A stretch of 27,076 nucleotides of DNA from Hyphomicrobiales bacterium (GTDB taxonomy: Bacteria > Pseudomonadota > Alphaproteobacteria > Rhizobiales > JAJFHC01). A program made the position numbers and the translations under genes. Numbering within the stretch: the first letter of the stretch is position 1; each line of letters begins with the position of its first letter. The notes below the pieces were generated by a model that was not told the DNA's origin, made no database searches, and saw nothing but the letters and a program-made list of their open reading frames with translations. The DNA lies in contig JAJFHC010000007.1 in assembly GCA_021775835.1 (NCBI GenBank), forward strand, positions 1-27,076, given 5' to 3'. Of this stretch, positions 1-11,529 are shown one piece after another.

Positions 1-32
1 TTCGGCCATCAATCTGCGTACCATGTTCCTAC

Positions 33-1040
33 CTATTGTTTCATTTCGCCATTCAGCAGCATGCAGAACCGGGCGGGGTCGATGTTCCCGCCGGTTACAA
101 TTGTCGTGATCACCTTGTTCCTGATTTCGATCCGGCTACTCAGAACCGCGGCAATACCAACGGCGGCACCAGGCTCAACCACGAGCTTGTAGTGATCAAA
201 GGCAAATCGCATAGCCTTGCGAACTTCGTCGTCGCTGGCCACCAACGCCCCTTCCAGAAGATCAAGATTGATCGGAAAGGTCACATCGTTTGGAATCGGT
301 GTCATGATTGCATCGCAAATCGTGCGTTGTCCTTTCGGATTCGCAACCCGCTCGCCTGCGATCAGCGAACGGCGTGTGTCGTCAAACAGTTCAGGTTCGA
401 CGGAATATACCTGGGTCTTTGGCGACGAAGCTCGCATCACGACGGCCGTAGAAGCTGTCAGCCCGCCACCCCCACAAGGAACCAGCACCGCGTCCAGGTT
501 GGCGCCGAGATCGCGCGCCTGCTCCAGCACCTCGACGGCTACCGTTCCTGCCCCCGCCAGCACGTGAGGGTTTGCGCTTGGAGGCACGATAGTGCGGCCC
601 GTTTGCTTTCGAAGTCGTTCGACCACCTCATCACTGTTTTCACTGTCCCGCTCGAACGTCGTAATTTCGGCACCAAGGGATCGAGTGGCCGCCACTTTGG
701 CGGAAGGCACGTCACTGGGCATCACAATGAGCGCAGTCGTCCCGAGAAGCTGCGCTGCCAAGGCCACGCCTTGAGCATGATTGCCCGATGAATAGGTGAT
801 GACACCCGCCACCCTTTCGGCATCAGTCAGCTGCCGAATGCAATTGTAGGCTCCGCGGATCTTGAATGCCCCGGTGCGTTGGGCACACTCGGCCTTGATC
901 AGGAGACGGCCGCCGATGGATTTGTTGACGTCTGCATTCTCAAGCAGCGGTGTACGGGAGACAACGCCGCAAAGCGCCAAAGCGGCCTTAGAGACGTCCT
1001 GCAGCGTGACCGGGTGTGGTGTCGGGGCTGGGATCTTCAC
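33..1040 (-). CDS. PLP-dependent threonine/serine dehydratase family protein
   Basis: This 335-residue protein belongs to the fold-type II PLP enzymes that deaminate threonine or serine to a 2-oxoacid and ammonia in the cytoplasm. The PLP-binding lysine is K60 in GAFKIRGA. The substrate loop SSGNHAQG is at 84-91, the phosphate-binding GGGGL loop is at 190-194, and VTGGN lies near the C-terminus. There is no C-terminal ACT regulatory domain, so it resembles the short catabolic (TdcB-like) or serine racemase / hydroxyaspartate ammonia-lyase type rather than biosynthetic IlvA. The start is GTG, with an in-frame stop a few codons upstream; no strong ribosome binding site is visible. The gene is divergent from the ArsR-type gene on its right, which may control it. 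Substrate specificity cannot be read from the sequence. Confidence 0.88.
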   Translation of the reverse strand: MKIPAPTPHPVTLQDVSKAALALCGVVSRTPLLENADVNKSIGGRLLIKAECAQRTGAFKIRGAYNCIRQLTDAERVAGVITYSSGNHAQGVALAAQLLGTTALIVMPSDVPSAKVAATRSLGAEITTFERDSENSDEVVERLRKQTGRTIVPPSANPHVLAGAGTVAVEVLEQARDLGANLDAVLVPCGGGGLTASTAVVMRASSPKTQVYSVEPELFDDTRRSLIAGERVANPKGQRTICDAIMTPIPNDVTFPINLDLLEGALVASDDEVRKAMRFAFDHYKLVVEPGAAVGIAAVLSSRIEIRNKVITTIVTGGNIDPARFCMLLNGEMKQ

Positions 1041-1132
1041 AGTCGCCAGACCATCACAGGGACCGCTGTGTCAGACGATTTGAATATGTCGCTCACAAGA
1101 CCCATGCCGCTCCCCTTCATAGGCATTTCCGT

Positions 1133-1204
1133 ATTTCGGCAAATACCGAAGTATAAATGGAGCTATCTGGCCGCGCGGCGCTTGTCAAGCTTCGGTACTT
1201 CGGG
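1133..1204. promoter_or_regulatory. Inverted and direct TTCGG/CCGAA repeats, possible ArsR-family operator
   Basis: The spacer between the divergent dehydratase and ArsR-type genes contains ATTTCGG (1133-1139) and CCGAAGT (1146-1152), an inverted repeat with one mismatch and a 6-base spacer. A second copy, CTTCGGTACTTCGG, lies at 1190-1203 immediately upstream of the regulator start. ArsR/SmtB proteins usually bind imperfect inverted repeats that overlap their own promoter, so this is a plausible autoregulatory operator that could also affect the dehydratase. The repeats are seen; the binding is inferred. Confidence 0.4.
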
Positions 1205-1216
1205 CATTAACGAAAC

Positions 1217-1546
1217 ATGGAACAGGACAAAGCTATTGAGGTCTTCGCCGCCCTCGCCCAACCATCACGCATGACAATATTCCGCCTGCTTGTGCGTACC
1301 GGGCCGAATGGACTTCAGGTTGGGGAAATATCGCGCAGACTGGACATCGTGGCCTCGACGCTTTCGGGCCACCTATCCGTGTTGAAACGGGCCGGACTCT
1401 TGAAGGCGACGAGAAACCAAAGGGAAATCCATTACGCGGCGAATCTCGCCATCGTCAACGACATGGTCAGCTTCCTGCTGGCTGACTGCTGTGATGGCCG
1501 TATGGAGAATTGTTCGGAGATACTGTCTCTTCTCGAAGTTGGATAA
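1217..1546 (+). CDS. ArsR/SmtB-family transcriptional regulator with C-terminal cysteine motif
   Basis: This 109-residue winged-helix protein matches the ArsR/SmtB family in length and pattern: FAALAQPSRMTIFRLL at the N-terminus, a helix-turn-helix around residues 34-60 (VGEISRRLDIVASTLSGHL), the recognition segment SVLKRAGLL, and a beta-wing ending in REIHY. The C-terminus carries DCCDGRMENC, a cysteine cluster found in a subset of ArsR proteins that often sit near arsenic or other thiophilic-metal genes. No resistance gene is nearby; the divergent neighbour is an amino acid dehydratase. The ATG at 1217 lacks a strong Shine-Dalgarno sequence but fits the family N-terminus. It converges with ligA, whose stop lies 53 bases away. 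Confidence 0.85.
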   Translation: MEQDKAIEVFAALAQPSRMTIFRLLVRTGPNGLQVGEISRRLDIVASTLSGHLSVLKRAGLLKATRNQREIHYAANLAIVNDMVSFLLADCCDGRMENCSEILSLLEVG

Positions 1547-1599
1547 CCACAGGCCGGCGGCTCGGTGTAGCGGTCAAGTCACATCGGTGTTTCTATGTC

Positions 1600-5411
<3,812 letters not shown>

Positions 5412-5423
5412 GACGCCCCTATA

Positions 5424-6329
5424 TCAGAAAGGAGTGATGGATTTCCACGCTAGACTTATCCAACTTTCCTTATTTTCACGCGGCTCAAGCCCGTCGGTCT
5501 TCAAAAGCGTATAAGAATCCTGGTACCACTGGGTATCGGGGAAGTTATGCCCCAGAACAGCGGCAGCGGTTTGCGCCTCGCCTTTGACACCCAGCGCCAT
5601 ATACGCCTCGGAAAGGCGCATCAACGCTTCCGGTGTGTGCGAGGTGGTCTGGTAGTTGGTCACAACCGTGCGAAACCGGTTGATAGCAGCCACATAGGCG
5701 TGTTTCTTCAGGTAATAACGACCAACCTTCATTTCCTTGCCTGCCAGATGATCGCGCGCCAGAATCGACTTGCGTTTGGAATCGGCGGCATACTGGCTGT
5801 CCGGGAAGCGGCGCTCGACTTCCGTCAGGGCATCAAGAGCCTGCTGGGTCACCCGCTGGTCCCGGCCCACGTCAATAATCTGTTCGTAGTAGCTCAGGCC
5901 AATCAGGTAATACGCATAAGGCGCATCCTTGTGACCCGGATAAAGCGTAACGAACCGGTTGGCGGCAAGAATCGTATTGTCATACTCGTTGCGCTCATAA
6001 TGCGCAAAAGCCGTCATCAAAATCCCGCGCCTGGCCCAAGGCGAGTACGGATGCTGCCGCTCTACCTCTTCGAACTGTTTCGCCGCCTTCTTGTATTCTT
6101 TCTGACTAAGCAGTTTCTGGCCTTCGGCATAGAGTTTCTCGGCGGAAGGCCCGCTTGCCGACGCCTTGGCGGACGCCGGCTGAATGCCGTCAGATGCGCC
6201 GGAAGACGATGGATTGTCATCGCCCCAGACGGCCTGCAATGCCGAACAGCCACTCAACGCGAAAAGAAGACCAATCGCGCAGGCGACTCCCACGAAAGGC
6301 GAACGCCTGCTCTTCGAAGCGATCTGCAT
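5424..6329 (-). CDS. bamD: Outer membrane assembly lipoprotein BamD (ComL)
   Basis: BamD is an essential lipoprotein of the BAM complex, which folds beta-barrel proteins into the outer membrane. From the ATG at 6329 the protein has 301 residues, with a basic N-region (SKSRR), a hydrophobic segment and a lipobox LSGC with the lipidated cysteine at residue 28. TPR-like repeats follow, including KLYAEGQKLLSQKEYKKAAKQFEEVERQHPYS. The open frame extends to a TTG at 6404, but that would add 25 residues ahead of the signal peptide without a clear ribosome site, so the ATG is preferred. In related rhizobia bamD follows lpxC; here it follows ftsZ directly across about 430 non-coding bases, so it may need its own promoter. 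Confidence 0.95.
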   Translation of the reverse strand: MQIASKSRRSPFVGVACAIGLLFALSGCSALQAVWGDDNPSSSGASDGIQPASAKASASGPSAEKLYAEGQKLLSQKEYKKAAKQFEEVERQHPYSPWARRGILMTAFAHYERNEYDNTILAANRFVTLYPGHKDAPYAYYLIGLSYYEQIIDVGRDQRVTQQALDALTEVERRFPDSQYAADSKRKSILARDHLAGKEMKVGRYYLKKHAYVAAINRFRTVVTNYQTTSHTPEALMRLSEAYMALGVKGEAQTAAAVLGHNFPDTQWYQDSYTLLKTDGLEPRENKESWISLAWKSITPF

Positions 6330-6763
6330 GTCCGCCCGAAGTGGCGCGGGAATCAACAGTTCCTCAGCCGTTTTGCGTTGATTTTTCAATTCTATGTCTT
6401 TCAAATCAAACTCTTTTACGGCGCTGGCATGCCAAACAGCTTTTCAAGCGATCGAAACCGCGCACGTTTTACAATACGATTTATAACACAAATCTGCCGG
6501 ATGCTCACTACGAACTTTGTAACTCATAGTCGCAGTATCTCATAAGCCCACGCCGATCCAGAACTGAGTCACAATCAGGTTAATCCGGATAGCGGTCAAT
6601 TGGGGCAACATTGTGGGAAATCAACCATTCTTGAGGGTCACCTGTGCGTCAATCCCTGACAGATCAACTCCTCCTCACAATGCCCATCGCAAAAGTGCAG
6701 GGTGCCCCAATGCATAAGGCCCGGCGAAATTCGCCGGGCCTTAAATGGTTTGAAGTGCGTTGT
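6330..6763. other. Intergenic region between ftsZ and bamD; usual lpxC site, no gene seen
   Basis: About 430 bases lie between the ftsZ stop and the preferred bamD start. No convincing coding frame is present and no LpxC fragment (for example its zinc-binding HxxxD motif) is recognisable. It holds the ftsZ-distal hairpin at 6715-6743, a GANTC site (GAGTC near 6566) and AT-rich stretches around 6470-6490 (TTATAA on the plus strand) that could carry a bamD promoter. No promoter can be assigned with confidence. Confidence 0.6.
6715..6743 (-). terminator. Perfect hairpin downstream of ftsZ, likely terminator
   Basis: A 14-base-pair inverted repeat (left arm TAAGGCCCGGCGAA, right arm TTCGCCGGGCCTTA) lies about 20 bases past the ftsZ stop. 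The stem is very GC-rich with a tiny loop. The following T run in the ftsZ direction is short (CCTTATG), so it is a weak intrinsic terminator or an mRNA-stabilising 3' hairpin. It separates ftsZ from bamD. Confidence 0.65.
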
Positions 6764-8608
6764 TCAGTTCGCCTGGCGTCTCAGGAACGCCGGGATTTCA
6801 AGCTGGTCTTCATCGAAATCCGGGTCATTTGCCGTCGTCTTGTGGGCAACAACCTGAGGCGTGTTGTGCCGTTCGGCCGAGGTCGGCGCAGTGGGCGCCT
6901 CCGCACCGAATTGGGAGCTCATGGAAGGCTCCCGCGGCTTCGGCGTCTCCGCCGGCGTTTCCTTGCGGCCAAGGCCTACATTGGCCAGGCGCTCAAGGAA
7001 ACCAGCCCTCTTCTTTTGGGCGCGCAGGCCAATCTCCTGGACCTTGCCGTTGCGGGCTTCCATCTCCCGCACGGCGATCGGCGGAAAGTCGTCGATCTCG
7101 GGCATTCTCGGCGCATACGGGTTCTCCGTATCGTCGATCATGACCGGGTGCTGCCGTATGGGCTGTTGTGGTTCGGGTTGAGCCATCTGCGCCGGCTGCG
7201 GGTTTTGATGGGCAGGCCGCGTCGCCTGAGGCGGGGCAACCGGGGCTGATTCTTCGACTGGCATGGCGGTCGGCCGCAGCTCTGCCTGGGTCATTGCCGG
7301 CATGGGCGGTGCAATCGGAGCACTTGGTTCCGGAGCCTGGATCGTGTCTTCAACTGTCGGTTCAGGCAACGACGGTTCGGGGTTTGAGTTTTCTGCAACC
7401 GCCTCGTCAGGATATTCTCTTACCTGAATGTCCGCACGGGGCGGCAGAGGATTGGGCAGTACCGGTTCTGTCGCCCTTGCCACGAAAGGAACAGCGGCAG
7501 GTGCCGGTGCCGTTTGCGCCGGCTGGGTTGTTTCTTCTGCATTGAAGGACGGCCGATCGGAAATCACGTAAGCGGCCCGCCGGTTGTTGACTGGCGAGGT
7601 CCGCTCGACAGGCGTTTCCTGAGGCAGGTCTCCGAAGACAGCTTCCTGAGAAATGCCGGTCGCGACAACGGACACCCTGATGACACCGTCGAGTGTTTCA
7701 TCAAAGGTCGCGCCGAGAATGACATTGGCATCCTTGTCGACTTCTTCGCGGATGCGGCTGGCAGCCTCATCGACTTCATAAAGCGTCAGATCGTTACCGC
7801 CAGTGATGCTGATCAGAAGCCCGCGGGCACCCTTCATGCTGACATCGTCGAGCAATGGATTGGCAATTGCCGCCTCGGCCGCTTCGTGCGCCCTCTTCTC
7901 ACCGGATGCTTCACCGGTTCCCATCATCGCCTTGCCCATTTCACTCATGATCGAGCGCACATCGGCAAAGTCTAGATTGATCAGACCTTCCTTGACCATG
8001 AGGTCTGTAATTCCGGCTACACCGGAATAAAGAACCTGGTCAGCCATTGCGAAAGCGTCGGCGAAGGTGGTCTTTTCGTTGGCGATGCGGAACAGGTTCT
8101 GATTGGGAATGACAATCAGTGTATCCACATGACCAGCCAGTTGGGAGATACCGCGTTCGGCGGTCACCATCCGGTTCTGGCCTTCAAACTGGAAGGGCTT
8201 GGTCACCACGCCAACCGTCAGGATGCCCTGCTCCCGGGCCGCCCTTGCAATCACGGGTGCCGCCCCGGTTCCGGTCCCACCACCCATGCCGGCAGTGATG
8301 AATACCATGTGAGCGCCGGATAGGTGGTCGATGATCTCGGGCAGCGCTTCTTCAGCCGCCGCACCGCCGATTTCCGGATGTGAGCCGGCACCGAGCCCTT
8401 CGGTCAGGGCCGTTCCCATCTGAATCCGGCGATCGGCGCCGCTTTGGGCAAGCGCCTGAGCGTCGGTGTTGGCAACGACAAATTCCACCCCTTCAAGGTT
8501 GGACTCGATCATGTTGTTGACGGCGTTACCGCCGGCACCCCCGACACCGAAGACGGTTATGCGGGGCTTGAGTTCAGTAGCATCGGGAAGTTTCAGATTG
8601 ATCGTCAT
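6764..8608 (-). CDS. ftsZ: Cell division protein FtsZ (long rhizobial type)
   Basis: FtsZ is the tubulin-like GTPase that polymerises into the division ring. The core (about 1-320) has the nucleotide-binding [10 protein letters not shown] at 21-30, the tubulin signature GGGTGTG at 109-115 and the T7 synergy loop [11 protein letters not shown] at 211-221. A proline- and glutamate-rich linker of roughly 280 residues follows. It contains a basic conserved block at about 522-549 ([10 protein letters not shown]), and the protein ends in [10 protein letters not shown], the peptide that binds FtsA and other partners. At 614 residues it is much longer than E. coli FtsZ (383), as is usual in Hyphomicrobiales. 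It is separated from ftsA by about 590 bases and has its own regulatory region with CtrA and GANTC motifs. Confidence 0.98.
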   Translation of the reverse strand: MTINLKLPDATELKPRITVFGVGGAGGNAVNNMIESNLEGVEFVVANTDAQALAQSGADRRIQMGTALTEGLGAGSHPEIGGAAAEEALPEIIDHLSGAHMVFITAGMGGGTGTGAAPVIARAAREQGILTVGVVTKPFQFEGQNRMVTAERGISQLAGHVDTLIVIPNQNLFRIANEKTTFADAFAMADQVLYSGVAGITDLMVKEGLINLDFADVRSIMSEMGKAMMGTGEASGEKRAHEAAEAAIANPLLDDVSMKGARGLLISITGGNDLTLYEVDEAASRIREEVDKDANVILGATFDETLDGVIRVSVVATGISQEAVFGDLPQETPVERTSPVNNRRAAYVISDRPSFNAEETTQPAQTAPAPAAVPFVARATEPVLPNPLPPRADIQVREYPDEAVAENSNPEPSLPEPTVEDTIQAPEPSAPIAPPMPAMTQAELRPTAMPVEESAPVAPPQATRPAHQNPQPAQMAQPEPQQPIRQHPVMIDDTENPYAPRMPEIDDFPPIAVREMEARNGKVQEIGLRAQKKRAGFLERLANVGLGRKETPAETPKPREPSMSSQFGAEAPTAPTSAERHNTPQVVAHKTTANDPDFDEDQLEIPAFLRRQAN

Positions 8609-8659
8609 GATGACTTCTATTCAGTTACTAAGGAATTGTTCAACTTTGTTACCAAGACT

Positions 8660-8685
8660 CTAACAAACCGTTAACGCCGGTTTAC
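8660..8685. promoter_or_regulatory. Two overlapping CtrA-like half-matches
   Basis: CTAA-N7-TTAAC (8660-8675) and TTAA-N7-TTAC (8671-8685; read on the minus strand as GTAA-N7-TTAA) share the central TTAAC. Each differs by one base from the CtrA consensus TTAA-N7-TTAA(C). They lie 50-80 bases upstream of the ftsZ start, where a bound regulator would overlap a promoter or leader. Confidence 0.4.
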
Positions 8686-8722
8686 CTTTGTGTTCTATTT
8701 TGATTCAATGCCATGCCAATCG

Positions 8723-8738
8723 TTAACAGGGTGTTAAC
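8723..8738 (+). promoter_or_regulatory. Perfect CtrA box upstream of ftsZ
   Basis: TTAA (8723-8726), seven bases, then TTAAC (8734-8738) is an exact match to the CtrA binding consensus TTAA-N7-TTAAC. It lies about 120 bases upstream of the ftsZ start and next to a tandem GANTC pair. CtrA represses ftsZ in Caulobacter and is conserved in Hyphomicrobiales. The match is seen directly; binding is inferred. Confidence 0.6.
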
Positions 8739-8814
8739 GAATCGAATCACTTTGCAAAGAAATGATGAATATCAGCTCTTTACAAAACCCATGATCGAAA
8801 GCGCGTCAGAAGCA

Positions 8815-8848
8815 AAATGGGCGCCCGAAAACGACCGGACGCCCATTT
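8815..8848. terminator. Hairpin between ftsA and ftsZ, possible terminator
   Basis: The inverted repeat AAATGGGCG (8815-8823) and CGCCCATTT (8840-8848) is extended by CCG/CGG across one mismatch, giving a stem of 12 paired bases with an 8-base loop. The flanking A and T runs are in the right places for a weak bidirectional intrinsic terminator. It lies upstream of the CtrA/GANTC region, so it could end the long rsmH-ftsA transcript before the separate ftsZ promoter. Confidence 0.5.
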
Positions 8849-8960
8849 CGTGGCGAGAGGCCAACCTGCACCGGCCAAGGCCTCAGCGTTCAAAAAATAC
8901 TCAACCAGCCGTAACCGGATCGATCAGGCCCGTCACCTCGGTGATCGTTGATGGGTAACG

Positions 8961-9161
8961 GTTTCAGGAGCGCTCAAACATGATGGCTACATCCGTAGCG
9001 ACCTGCGGACAATGACCGCGATCTGGATGGGTCTGGACAAGGTCCAGAATGCCGTAGACGACGAACGCATGGTCCTCATTGGTGACAAGTCACTCGCTGC
9101 GAGCATGCAGCAATGGCTAAGGCTAAGCCCGTTTGCCGTTCATGAAAAACAAGTGGCCTGA
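8961..9161 (+). pseudogene. Remnant of an HxlR-family regulator, C-terminal SCP2-like domain only
   Basis: Reading in frame from about 8961 gives roughly 66 residues containing SDLRTMTAIWMGLDKVQ, DDERMVLIGDKSLAASM and QQWLRLSPFA, then a stop at 9159-9161. This pattern is typical of the C-terminal part of HxlR-type winged-helix regulators that carry an SCP2 (sterol carrier)-like domain, which commonly end in a W-LxLSPFA stretch. The N-terminal DNA-binding half is missing, an in-frame stop lies at 8949-8951, and the segment just before SDLRTM looks shortened compared with what I recall of the family. It is therefore a decayed gene. Family assignment rests on recognition, not on a search. Confidence 0.55.
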
Positions 9162-9201
9162 CGTCAATTTCGTGAGATTGGCGTACCGTCCCGTGGAATG
9201 A

Positions 9202-10521
9202 TCAGAAGCTTTCCTTGATCCACTGTCCGACGCGGCGGAAATAGCCGGCATCAAAACCAGCCGCCCGGTTAGCCACCGGAATACCGGCGTCCACGTCAGG
9301 GTTCAGGGCATACCGAAGCAGTCCGGCAACAACCGAAAAGGATGGCCCCCGCGCCGTATCGGGCAGGCCGACGACGCCCTGGGGCGTGCCCATGCGCACC
9401 TGCTTGTCGAGCACCGAACCTGCCAGTACACGCAGGCCGTTCATCTGGCTGGCACCGCCTGTGAGCACAACCCGGCGCCCGCCGAGATGTTCGAATCCGC
9501 TGCCCCTGATCCGGTCGCGCACGAGTTCGAGGGTCTCTTCCAGGCGGGGTTGAATGATGCCGGTCAACATGGACTTGGGGATCTTGTTGACCGTGTCCGT
9601 GCCATGTTCACCGACCAAAGGCACGGCAATGATCTCACGTTCGTCCGAAGCGCTCGGCAAGGCGCTGCCGAAAAGAGCCTTCATGCGTTCGGCATGAGCC
9701 GTCGAGGTCGAAAGTCCCCGGGCAATGTCGGCTGTCACATGTTGGCCGCCCACCGGCAGGGCGTCGGCAAAAACCATGTTGCCTTCGAAAAAGATAGACA
9801 CCGAAGTCGTCCCCCCACCCATGTCGATGCAGGTTACGCCAAGGTCCTTCTCGTCTTCGACGAGGGTAGAAATGCCGCTGGCATAGGGTGCTATGACAAA
9901 GCCGTCGACGCCCAGATGACATCGCTCCACACAGACCGCCAAATTGCGCATCGGGCCGGGATCGGCCGTAATGACGTTGAGATCAACGCCGAGCGTTTCG
10001 CCGAACATGTTCTCAGGATTGCGAATACCGCTTGTGCCGTCGAGGGAGTACCCCACCGGCGTGGTGTGAATGACGATTTTGGAACCCGGGTCCACGTGGG
10101 AATGGGTCAGGTGCAGGAGTTCACGAATGTCGTCGCCCTCGACTGCCGGGCCCTCTAGTCCCATCTTCGCGCTGTAACCCTGGCACATCGGCCGGCCACC
10201 GGACACGTTGACGAAGACATGCTCCACCGTCACGTTGGCCATACGTTCCGCCGCATCCACGGCCGCGCGAATGGAGAATTCCGCCGCATCCATGTCGACG
10301 ATACTGCCCGCTTTGATGCCCGATGCGCCCTTGTGGCCTATCCCCAGAACCTGTAACTGCCGGCGGTCCGGCCCGGGACCGCCTGAGCGGGCGCCTGCCA
10401 CCTTCGCGATCAGACAACTGATTTTGGTACTGCCGATATCGAGCGCCGCCACATGGGTCGGACGTGAACCGGGAATGCGCGGGCCACCGCCGTTACGCTC
10501 ACTAAGGGATACTACATTCAT
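9202..10521 (-). CDS. ftsA: Cell division protein FtsA
   Basis: FtsA is the actin-like ATPase that tethers FtsZ to the inner membrane and recruits later divisome proteins. The 439-residue protein shows the phosphate-1 motif ALDIGSTKISC at 26-36, the phosphate-2 motif CIDMGGGTTS at 231-240, and the adenosine motif VLTGGASQMNGL. The C-terminus (YFRRVGQWIKESF) fits the amphipathic membrane-targeting helix of the family. The ATG lies 3 bases after the ftsQ stop. Unlike most dcw clusters, where ftsZ follows closely, about 590 bases with a gene remnant and a hairpin separate its stop from ftsZ. Confidence 0.97.
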   Translation of the reverse strand: MNVVSLSERNGGGPRIPGSRPTHVAALDIGSTKISCLIAKVAGARSGGPGPDRRQLQVLGIGHKGASGIKAGSIVDMDAAEFSIRAAVDAAERMANVTVEHVFVNVSGGRPMCQGYSAKMGLEGPAVEGDDIRELLHLTHSHVDPGSKIVIHTTPVGYSLDGTSGIRNPENMFGETLGVDLNVITADPGPMRNLAVCVERCHLGVDGFVIAPYASGISTLVEDEKDLGVTCIDMGGGTTSVSIFFEGNMVFADALPVGGQHVTADIARGLSTSTAHAERMKALFGSALPSASDEREIIAVPLVGEHGTDTVNKIPKSMLTGIIQPRLEETLELVRDRIRGSGFEHLGGRRVVLTGGASQMNGLRVLAGSVLDKQVRMGTPQGVVGLPDTARGPSFSVVAGLLRYALNPDVDAGIPVANRAAGFDAGYFRRVGQWIKESF

Positions 10522-10524
10522 ACT

Positions 10525-11529
10525 CTAGCCCTTTTTACGCTTGGACTTACTCGATGCCTTGAATCCGGCCTTGCGCCGTTCAATCGCTTCATCGCTCAGA
10601 CGCATGGTAATCCGGTCCGGTAAACGGAAATCGATCTGTTGCACGTCTCGTGAGAGAATGCCGTGTTCATTTTCGAGCGACTTGAGTTCAGCGATTGCCG
10701 TTGTCACATCGCCTTCCGGAAGCAGGACCGTCGTGCCATTTTCGAATTTGATATTCCAGCGCCGCCCGGCGACGAGGATCGAAGCCCGCATCCGGGATTT
10801 AAGAACCGGAAACTGATCCATTACAGCGACAAGCCCGGCCATGCGATCTTGGGCACCCGGCCCGACCACATGGGGCAGAAACGTAAAATTCTCCGGGTGA
10901 AGCCCGTTGAGCCAGGCCCCGGTCTTGTCGACCACCTTGAAGCCGCCATCGTTTTGCCAGACCGCAAAGGGTTGGCGTTCCTTGACTTCCACTACAATAC
11001 GATCCGGCAACATGCGCCTGACGTTGGCGGACTCAATCCAGCCTATCTGCTCAAGCCGGGCCCGCGCATTGTCAGTGTCGAAACCGGCAATTGAGTCGCC
11101 CTTGACGAGACCGATGGCCGCCAGGATCTCGGGCATTGACGCCCTGTCGCGGCCGACCACGGAGATTTGCTCGGTTGCCAGGCCGAGACCGGCCAGCACG
11201 CCATTTCCCAACGCCGAAACAGAACTGCCCAGAGACGAAACATGGCCGCCCCAGGTCATGGAGAAGATCAGGGATGCGGCCAGAAAGGCGCCCGCAGCCC
11301 AGGGTGGATTGGAAACCTCACGCTCACGCTCGAGCAGGTCCTTCCAGAAACGGCGGACAAAACCCTCACGGGCCCGGAAACGGCGGTTGTTGGCGGCTAC
11401 ATTGGGGGCCTGCTGGCTGACCTGTTCGGCTCGGCGGATATACCCACGGCGGGCACCACGGCGCATCGGTTGATCCGCAGGATCGCGTCCGGCTGTGGCA
11501 CCAGGCCTATGCGGGCTCACCTGCGGCAT
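10525..11529 (-). CDS. ftsQ: Cell division protein FtsQ
   Basis: FtsQ is a bitopic inner membrane protein that links early and late divisome components through FtsB and FtsL. The 334-residue protein has a long basic cytoplasmic N-terminus, one membrane segment at about 77-95 (WAAGAFLAASLIFSMTW), a POTRA domain at about 121-190 (starting QISVVG and ending KERQPFAVW) and a periplasmic beta domain. The C-terminus is very basic (SKSKRKKG). The ATG overlaps the end of ddlB by 13 bases, and the stop lies 3 bases before ftsA. Length and layout are normal for alphaproteobacteria. Confidence 0.95.
   Translation of the reverse strand: MPQVSPHRPGATAGRDPADQPMRRGARRGYIRRAEQVSQQAPNVAANNRRFRAREGFVRRFWKDLLEREREVSNPPWAAGAFLAASLIFSMTWGGHVSSLGSSVSALGNGVLAGLGLATEQISVVGRDRASMPEILAAIGLVKGDSIAGFDTDNARARLEQIGWIESANVRRMLPDRIVVEVKERQPFAVWQNDGGFKVVDKTGAWLNGLHPENFTFLPHVVGPGAQDRMAGLVAVMDQFPVLKSRMRASILVAGRRWNIKFENGTTVLLPEGDVTTAIAELKSLENEHGILSRDVQQIDFRLPDRITMRLSDEAIERRKAGFKASSKSKRKKG

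Larger units (their letters stand above)
8656..8748. promoter_or_regulatory. Cluster of four GANTC (CcrM methylation) sites before ftsZ
   Basis: GACTC (8656-8660), GATTC (8702-8706) and the tandem GAATC GAATC (8739-8743, 8744-8748) all match GANTC, the target of the cell-cycle methylase CcrM of alphaproteobacteria. By chance one would be expected about every 256 bases; here four fall within 93. In Caulobacter, GANTC sites in the ftsZ promoter link its transcription to methylation state and GcrA. The sites are seen; the role is inferred. Confidence 0.6.
8609..8960. other. Upstream region of ftsZ: regulatory sites and hairpin, no gene supported
   Basis: This non-coding stretch carries the ftsZ leader, CtrA-like boxes, four GANTC sites and a hairpin (listed separately). 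A plus-strand open frame at 8713-8958 runs through these sites, but it resembles no known family and spans the hairpin, so it is not called as a gene. Confidence 0.6.

Noticed and set aside
36..791. Plus-strand open frame of 251 codons
   Set aside because: Antisense to the PLP dehydratase, whose active-site motifs are intact on the minus strand.
5547..6545. Plus-strand open frame of 332 codons
   Set aside because: It lies antisense to bamD, which has an intact lipobox and TPR repeats; the antisense frame resembles no family and is a shadow of the coding bias.
8713..8958. Plus-strand open frame of 81 codons upstream of ftsZ
   Set aside because: It runs through the CtrA box, GANTC sites and hairpin, and shows no family resemblance.
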